The notes under the pieces: generated by a model
Told to the model about the DNA's origin: nothing
Seen by the model: only the letters and a program-made list of their open reading frames with translations
The model's database searches: none
Origin: Parasphingorhabdus litoris DSM 22379
GTDB taxonomy: Bacteria; Pseudomonadota; Alphaproteobacteria; Sphingomonadales; Sphingomonadaceae
Direction: 5' to 3'
DNA length: 64,000 bases
NCBI RefSeq assembly: GCF_020906275.1
Contig: NZ_CP086727.1
Location: forward strand, 2,914,001 to 2,978,000
Part shown: in pieces, positions 61,623 to 64,000 of the stretch
Layout: each line of letters starts with the position of its first letter
How positions within the stretch are numbered: position 1 is the first letter of the stretch
Program-made: the position numbers and the translations under genes

Positions 61623-62209
61623 GGGTAGAGCATTCCTTCCGTCCAATCATCGCCATTCCCACCATCTGCACGAACGAAGACACGTCGTTCGTGCAGCCGG
61701 TGCTCGCGGTCCTGCCAAAATTCAAAGCGCTCCGGCGTCAATCGATAGCCGGACCAATGCGGCGGGCGCGGCACGTCCAGTCCATCGAAACGCGCTTTCA
61801 CTTCCTCAAACCGCGCTTCAAAAGTTGCACGCGTATCAAGCGGCCGCGATTGGTCCGATGCCCAGGCACCGAGCTGCGAATCCCGGCTGCGCGTGGCGAA
61901 ATAGGCATCGGCGGTTGCATCGGAAACGGTCGATAAGGGCCCTTCAATACGAATTTGCCGGCGCAGGCTTTTCCAGTGGAACAGGATCGCCGCTTTCGGA
62001 TTGGCGGCAATATCAGCGGCCTTGCGACTTTCCTGATTGGTGTAGAAGACAAAACCGTTGCGGTCATGCCCCTTTAACAGCACCATCCGCGCGGCCGGTT
62101 GCCCATTTGCATCTGCGGTTGCGATGGTCATCGCATTGCTATCATTAGATTCCGTCTCGCGGGCTTCTTTGAACCAGCTATCGAACAGGGGAAATGGATC
62201 ATGGGTCAT
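61619..62209 (-). CDS. pdxH: Pyridoxamine 5'-phosphate oxidase PdxH
   Basis: FMN-dependent oxidase making pyridoxal phosphate from PNP or PMP; 196 residues. ATADANGQPAARMVLLKGHD, FYTNQESRKAADIAANPKAA and LFHWKSLRRQIRIEGPLS are family blocks, with DREHRLHERRVFVRA near the active-site His and a C-terminal LYP. Its promoter should lie in the 159-bp gap to dnaE2 (62210-62368), where I see nothing else. PhzF is coupled behind it. Confidence 0.95.
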   Translation of the reverse strand: MTHDPFPLFDSWFKEARETESNDSNAMTIATADANGQPAARMVLLKGHDRNGFVFYTNQESRKAADIAANPKAAILFHWKSLRRQIRIEGPLSTVSDATADAYFATRSRDSQLGAWASDQSRPLDTRATFEARFEEVKARFDGLDVPRPPHWSGYRLTPERFEFWQDREHRLHERRVFVRADGGNGDDWTEGMLYP

Positions 62210-62368
62210 GACGCTCGCTCTATCAGGGCAATGAGGAGCGCGAAAGACTTGTGTTTTGAAATTCGTATCCTCGTTGCGGTAAGCTTAACGGGAATAGAAA
62301 CAGCCAACTTCGGTTTTGTGTCCTTGGCATAGAATGGACGTTTAACCGCGACGATCGACAAAACACCC

Positions 62369-64000
62369 TCAATGGAAATCGCGTGATCCGGGTAGGATAC
62401 GTACATTGCGGGGGTGGCCGCGATTGGCTGCGATTGCAGGCTCATTATCGCGCGCCTCTATACCCGGCTCAGCCGTAGCAATACTGTCGAGACGATAGGT
62501 ATAATCTTGCACATGACTGGCGATGATATGGATCACGCCTTCCTTGCTTTTCTGTATTTCGCCACGGACTTTCATCAGGCGCGCAGCCATGATCGGGCGG
62601 CGATAACGTTCAAACAATCGTGCCCAGATCAGGATATTGGCAATGCCCGTTTCATCTTCCAGAGTCACAAATATAGCGTTACCTTTGCCGGGACGTTGAC
62701 GGATCAGCACTATCCCTGCGACTTCCGCGATCGAACCGTTTTTGCCATGGGCGACATCAGCGCAGCGCAGCACTTTTTCTTGATGAAACGCGTCTCGCAA
62801 AAATTCCATCGGATGGCCTTTTAGCGACAATCGCGTTGTCTGGTAATCGGTAATGACATGCTCTCTTCTGGTCATATCGGGAAGCTGCACGTCTTCCTCT
62901 CGGGCAAGCTCTCTTGCATCGGCAGCAGCGAATAATGGCAATGTTTCGCTTGGCGTACGGCGCACCTCCCACAGGGCTTGCCGACGGTCCAGTCCGATCG
63001 ACCGACACCCATCCGCATCCGCAAGCATTTGCAGGGCACGTTGCGGTAATTTCGCATCATGGGCCAGCTCTTCAATCGATGCAAAAGGTCGGCAAGTGAT
63101 CATCTGCTCGGCCCATGTATCGCGAAAACCGTCAATTTGTCGTAGCCCCATGCGCAGAGCATGACCGCCATCGCGGCGCTCTTCCAATATATTATCCCAA
63201 TCGCTGTAATTGATATCGATGCTGCGCACCTCGACATCATGTTCGCGCGCATCGCGGATAATTTGTGCCGGCGCATAAAATCCCATGGGCTGCGAATTTA
63301 ACAAGGCGGCTGCAAAAACGGCAGGGTGATGGCATTTGATCCAGGAGGATATGTAAACCAATATGGCAAAAGACTGGGCATGGCTTTCCGGGAAGCCATA
63401 GCTGCCGAATCCCTGTATCTGATTATAGCAGCGTTCAGCAAACTCCCGTTCATAGCCGCGCGCGACCATGCCTTCGATCATCTTCGCCTGGAAATGATGG
63501 ATCGTCCCAACATTACGAAAGGTCGCCATCGCGCGGCGCAGTTTGTTGGCGTCGCTGGATGAAAAATCAGCGGCGACAATGGCCAGCTTCATCGCCTGTT
63601 CCTGAAACAGCGGCACACCAAAAGTGCGCCCTAACACCCCTTTCAGTTCATCGGGATCATGCGGCGAAGAGGGTGAAGGATAGTCAGTCTTCTCAACACC
63701 GGAACGGCGGCGCAAATAGGGGTGCACCATGTCTCCTTCAATCGGGCCGGGCCGCACAATTGCGACCTGAATGACAAGGTCATAAAATTCACGCGGACGA
63801 AGGCGCGGCAGCATATTCATCTGCGCCCGGCTTTCGACCTGAAACACGCCGACACTATCCCCCTTGCACAGCATATCATACGTGGCCGGATCGTCGACTG
63901 GAACAGTCGCAAGTTCATAGTCGCCCAGATCATATGCCCGCATCATATCAAAGCATTTGCGAATGCAGGTGAGCATGCCAAGCGCCAGGACATCAACTTT
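62369..64000 (-). CDS. dnaE2: Error-prone DNA polymerase DnaE2 (C-terminal half; N-terminus beyond window)
   Basis: Alpha-subunit-like polymerase of the ImuA-ImuB-DnaE2 mutasome. The frame is open from the window edge at 64000 to a TAA-type stop at 62369, about 543 codons. KGDSVGVFQVESRAQMNMLP and GPIEGDMVHPYLRRRSG, FPESHAQSFAILVYISSWIK, and the C-terminal OB region GNAIFVTLEDETGIANILIW are typical. It ends in VRILPGSRDFH, the characteristic DnaE2 end. imuA/imuB and any LexA box lie off the right edge. An ATG at 63976 is internal, not the start. Confidence 0.95.
   Translation of the reverse strand, partial: KVDVLALGMLTCIRKCFDMMRAYDLGDYELATVPVDDPATYDMLCKGDSVGVFQVESRAQMNMLPRLRPREFYDLVIQVAIVRPGPIEGDMVHPYLRRRSGVEKTDYPSPSSPHDPDELKGVLGRTFGVPLFQEQAMKLAIVAADFSSSDANKLRRAMATFRNVGTIHHFQAKMIEGMVARGYEREFAERCYNQIQGFGSYGFPESHAQSFAILVYISSWIKCHHPAVFAAALLNSQPMGFYAPAQIIRDAREHDVEVRSIDINYSDWDNILEERRDGGHALRMGLRQIDGFRDTWAEQMITCRPFASIEELAHDAKLPQRALQMLADADGCRSIGLDRRQALWEVRRTPSETLPLFAAADARELAREEDVQLPDMTRREHVITDYQTTRLSLKGHPMEFLRDAFHQEKVLRCADVAHGKNGSIAEVAGIVLIRQRPGKGNAIFVTLEDETGIANILIWARLFERYRRPIMAARLMKVRGEIQKSKEGVIHIIASHVQDYTYRLDSIATAEPGIEARDNEPAIAANRGHPRNVRILPGSRDFH

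Noticed and set aside
62206..62445. A 79-codon minus-strand frame at the dnaE2 end
   Set aside because: It overlaps the dnaE2 C-terminus in another frame and lacks family sequence, so it is a shadow.

Overview
This window looks like chromosome from an alphaproteobacterium, most probably a member of the Sphingomonadales. The evidence is a DUF1153 cell-cycle regulator of the SciP type, the C-terminal half of an ImuB-partnered DnaE2 polymerase, a DUF2585 protein, a very large (1560-residue) NAD-glutamate dehydrogenase, a LexA box of the alphaproteobacterial GAAC-N7-GAAC form before uvrA, and the compact order hisB-hisH-hisA-hisF-hisE-HIT. No rRNA operon or CRISPR array was found. There are two tRNA genes, tRNA-Phe(GAA) and tRNA-Thr(CGT), both on the minus strand.

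Layout. Positions 1-1490 (minus) hold an ECF sigma factor and its FecR-type anti-sigma partner, cut by the window edge. Positions about 1500-9390 form an AT-richer accessory island ending at tRNA-Phe. It contains a frameshifted IS3-type transposase relic and a translationally coupled three-gene operon: a MerR-like HTH protein, a 1037-residue N6-adenine DNA methylase and a PD-(D/E)xK-type nuclease. It also holds a DUF3489-DUF2924-serine recombinase cassette whose recombinase is split by an in-frame TGA. The three-gene operon has the layout of a controller-methylase-nuclease (restriction-modification-like) defence system and is the strongest candidate for something undescribed. A decayed copy of the same recombinase C-terminus, with the same conserved non-coding tail at nearly the same distance, sits before tRNA-Thr at 43496-43985.

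Positions 9390-15570 (minus) are a long co-directional run: hisB, hisH, hisA, hisF, then an interposed PEP-CTERM protein gene with a GSSGW-type repeat, then hisE, a HIT protein, a sodium-dependent transporter, yacG and tRNA-Phe. The PEP-CTERM upstream region carries two TTAA-N7-TTAA (CtrA-type) sites. Positions 15696-35177 hold housekeeping and metabolic genes: SspB-like adaptor, fumarase C, MscS channel, serine hydrolase, guanylate kinase, MFS and AI-2E transporters, a membrane sulfatase-like protein, a cytochrome c and a metallo-beta-lactamase-fold lipoprotein. Within this stretch an Old Yellow Enzyme gene and a divergent TetR-YciI-Tag operon share a regulatory region with two near-identical palindromes.

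Positions 35333-43265 carry SOS-type uvrA followed by small envelope and stress genes, then an AraC regulator with a carboxymuconolactone-decarboxylase-like, YHS and MAPEG gene set. Positions 44277-64000 carry a PAS-like protein, NAD-GDH, DUF445, an RND pump with an unusually long permease, GlsB-type protein, SciP, mnmA, a second serine hydrolase, a PhzF-type isomerase, pdxH and the DnaE2 C-terminal half. All calls rest on reading motifs, starts, overlaps and codon frames by eye; no database search was run.
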